Positions 62,063 through 64,000 of a stretch of 64,000 bases of DNA are shown here, in pieces (the stretch's first letter is position 1; each line of letters opens with the position of its first letter). The notes below the pieces were generated by a model, which searched no databases, had not been told where the DNA came from, and was given only the letters and a program-made list of their open reading frames with translations. The DNA is taken from NCBI RefSeq assembly GCF_016123485.1, contig NZ_JADCKQ010000002.1:372001-436000 (forward strand). The letters are read 5' to 3'. The DNA comes from Halocynthiibacter styelae (GTDB lineage: Bacteria > Pseudomonadota > Alphaproteobacteria > Rhodobacterales > Rhodobacteraceae). A program made the translations under genes and the position numbers.

Positions 62063-63031
62063 ATGGATAAGACTGATCAGACCCCTGCAGAAATCGTTGA
62101 GCTGAACTTTGCGGAAGGCACTGTGCCGGAGTGGGTGCAGCTCATTCCGGCTGGCCCGGGCATTCGCGGCATTGATGGCCGTGTCTGGACCATGAATGAC
62201 GCCGATGCGCTGGTTACAACCTTCCGCAATCGCGGGCTCGACCTTCCGATTGATATTGAACATGCGACCCAGATCAAAGGCGCACGGGCAGAAGAAGCCC
62301 CAGCCATGGGTTGGATCAATGACATGGAAGCGCGTGCGACCGGCCTCTGGGGTCAGGTCAAATGGAATACGCGGGGTGAAGAACTGCTGCGGGCACGTTC
62401 CTATCGCTACCTGAGCCCGGTGTTTTCTGCGGCGAAACGCACAGGTGCCGTGTCGCACATGGTCTCTGCCGGTCTGACCAACAATCCCAACCTCGATCTT
62501 ATAGCCCTCAATCGTGACGGCGCTGAACAGGAGAATGATCTGATGGACAAAACTGTCCTTGAGGCGCTTGGCCTCAATTCCGATGGCACCCCGGCACAGG
62601 CCGTGGCGGCCATCACTGCGCTGAAGGAGGCCGAGACGACCGCGCTCAATCGCGCGTCCCTGCCAGATCCGGAAAAGTTCGTGCCGCGTGCGGATTATGA
62701 GCTGGCGCTGAACCGGGCCGCAAAGTTTGAGGCTGATGAGAAGGAGCGCGAAGAACTCGCGATCAACACAGCGCTCGATGCGGCGATTGAAGCGGGCAAA
62801 ATTGCCCCCGCCAGCCGGGAATATCACCTGGCTTCCTGTCAGGCGGAAGGTGGTCTCGCCCGGTTCCAGTCCATGGTGGATGCGTCCCCTGTGATTGCAG
62901 GCCCCACAGATCTCGACAGCCGCAACACCGACCCGGCCAAAAAAGAAACACTGACCAGCGAAGAGCTGGCCGCCTGTCATGCCCTGGGCATGTCAGAGGC
63001 CGAGTTCATTGCGGCAAAATCCGAGGAGTAA
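62063..63031 (+). CDS. Mu-like phage protease/scaffold (gpI)
   Basis: 322 aa. The N-terminal half matches Mu gpI protease proteins (LIPAGPGIRGIDGRVWTM, LPIDIEHATQ, SYRYLSPVFSAAKRTG, SAGLTNNPNLDLIALNR); the C-terminal half is charged and helical, as expected for scaffold. It processes the prohead during assembly. Followed 6 bp later by the head protein gene; no upstream portal or terminase genes are present. Confidence 0.88.
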   Translation: MDKTDQTPAEIVELNFAEGTVPEWVQLIPAGPGIRGIDGRVWTMNDADALVTTFRNRGLDLPIDIEHATQIKGARAEEAPAMGWINDMEARATGLWGQVKWNTRGEELLRARSYRYLSPVFSAAKRTGAVSHMVSAGLTNNPNLDLIALNRDGAEQENDLMDKTVLEALGLNSDGTPAQAVAAITALKEAETTALNRASLPDPEKFVPRADYELALNRAAKFEADEKEREELAINTALDAAIEAGKIAPASREYHLASCQAEGGLARFQSMVDASPVIAGPTDLDSRNTDPAKKETLTSEELAACHALGMSEAEFIAAKSEE

Positions 63032-63037
63032 CCGGCC

Positions 63038-63733
63038 ATGATGATCACACCGGCAATTCTGTCCGCCCTTCAGGTGGGCTTTAAAAAGAACTTTCAGGAT
63101 GCGTTCACAGCCACGCAGCCCGAGAGCGATTATCAGCGCGTCGCCACCACCATCACATCCACCTCAGCTTCCGAGACCTACGGCTGGCTGGGTAAATTCC
63201 CGAAGATGCGGGAATGGATTGGTGACCGCGTCATCAAAGATATGGAAGCCCATGGCTATTCCATCGTGAACAAAGATTTTGAAGCCACAGTGGGTGTGGA
63301 TCGCAATCACATTCAGGATGACAACCTCGGGATTTATGCACCGCTGTTTCAGGAAATGGGCATGAGCGCCGCGCGGCAACCAGATGATCTGACCTTTGGC
63401 CTGATGGCACAGGGTCGATCAGAGCTCTGCTTTGACGGTCAGTATTTCTTTGACACGGATCACCCGTCCTTCGATGAGAGCGGTGCTCCGATTGCGGTGT
63501 CTAATGTGGACAGCTCAGGCCTGGCAAATAACCCCTGGTGGTATCTTCTGGATACAACCCGCCCGGTCAAACCTATGGTGCATCAGGAACGAAAAAAGCC
63601 TGAGTTCATCGCCCATGTGGACCCGACCAACTCTGATCACGTCTTTAAGAAGAAACAGTATCTTTATGGCGTCGAACTGCCAAGCATTCTCTGCAGCGTT
63701 GTATGTCTCCTTGGTTCGCAACGGTGCTATTGA
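63038..63733 (+). pseudogene. Mu-like major head protein (gpT), truncated
   Basis: 231 aa ORF. The match to gpT is clear up to HVFKKKQYLYGVE at about 63677 (earlier: SETYGWLGKFPKMREWIGDR, QDDNLGIYAPLFQEMG, LCFDGQYFFDTDHPS). The last 18 residues (LPSILCSVVCLLGSQRCY) are unrelated, whereas family proteins run about 300 aa. A deletion or insertion has removed the C-terminal quarter, so it cannot form a normal capsid. Confidence 0.82.
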
Positions 63734-64000
63734 GTAAGCTTTGGAGTCGGAGAACTCGTTTAGAGACCTTCTGGCTCCTTTCTATGAACGCCGAGAAAGC
63801 AAGAACCCACTTCAACGATCACTTATTTGATGATCGCCGTCTGACGCCAACGGCGGCCACTGCATGCTCGCGGGTCGCGGATTCGATCCGATCGAAAGGA
63901 CAATTGCCTAATAGACTCTCCGCGGGGCTGCGAATATGCTCTTTGCAGTCCCGGTGCAGTCCCGGGCATTCAGCCAGCGAGGAGCAGAAAAGGCCAGCCT
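63678..64000. other. foreign DNA joined to the truncated head gene
   Basis: After the breakpoint no ORF over 60 codons continues and no homology is recognised. It includes the short duplication GCAGTCCCGGTGCAGTCCCGGG near 63950. It may be the end of an insertion sequence or another decayed region. Confidence 0.4.

Overview
The window looks like chromosome (or a large replicon) of a marine roseobacter-type alphaproteobacterium (Rhodobacteraceae). The evidence is the moderately GC-rich coding, the aerobic phenylacetate (paa) genes, TRAP transport, non-pyrrolysine MttB and dimethylglycine-dehydrogenase-like enzymes, a large RTX/Hint secreted protein, and a serine recombinase coupled to ParB-like genes. 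No rRNA and no CRISPR array were seen.

Layout. 1-4.0 kb is an accessory end: a partial ParB-like gene, a full ParB-like gene and a large serine recombinase in one overlapping operon, a divergent small DNA-binding protein and an orphan SUKH/SMI1-like protein. 4.1-10.6 kb holds a phosphodiesterase, a SulP transporter and a sulfide/persulfide oxidation operon with a Crp/Fnr regulator carrying only two cysteines. 10.7-28.7 kb is a phenylacetyl-CoA catabolic region: paaJ-A-B-C-D-E, a further PaaA/PaaC-like protein, an acetyltransferase, a MarR/PACE efflux pair, the minus-strand operon paaG-paaI-paaK-tetR, and a divergent operon of a TRAP transporter, a cytochrome P450, paaZ and paaX.

28.9-35.9 kb is the most unusual part, an RNA-repair locus. 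On the minus strand, after a candidate sigma-54 promoter, come Ro60/Rsr, a dense RNA array, a small Cys-rich protein and the RNA ligase RtcB; RtcR is divergent. The array (about 30930-31820) holds five Y-RNA-like modules sharing a conserved core and supported by base-pair covariation, interleaved or followed by three complete tRNA-like genes. Three modules carry a recognisable T arm and two of these a full circularly permuted tRNA-like domain, as in YrlA RNAs. RtcR lacks the GAFTGA motif used to engage sigma-54. Diverged 47-bp direct repeats bracket the locus, and an eroded DnaQ-like exonuclease gene lies at one edge.

36-50 kb is a catabolic cluster of PLP enzymes, an aldehyde dehydrogenase, a D-glutamate-cyclase-like DUF4392 protein, a LysR regulator, two FAD/folate demethylating dehydrogenases and an MttB-superfamily protein; breakdown of an N-methylated amine or betaine is the likely theme, substrate unknown. 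50-54.9 kb carries an AraC regulator with an isochorismatase and an AhpD-like gene, bracketed by two copies of a dispersed repeat. 55-59.7 kb has the RTX/Hint protein and a divergent two-domain protein. 59.7-64 kb is mobile-element debris: an IS1182-like transposase remnant, AT-rich ORFs and a Mu-like prophage fragment (protease I and a truncated head protein T).
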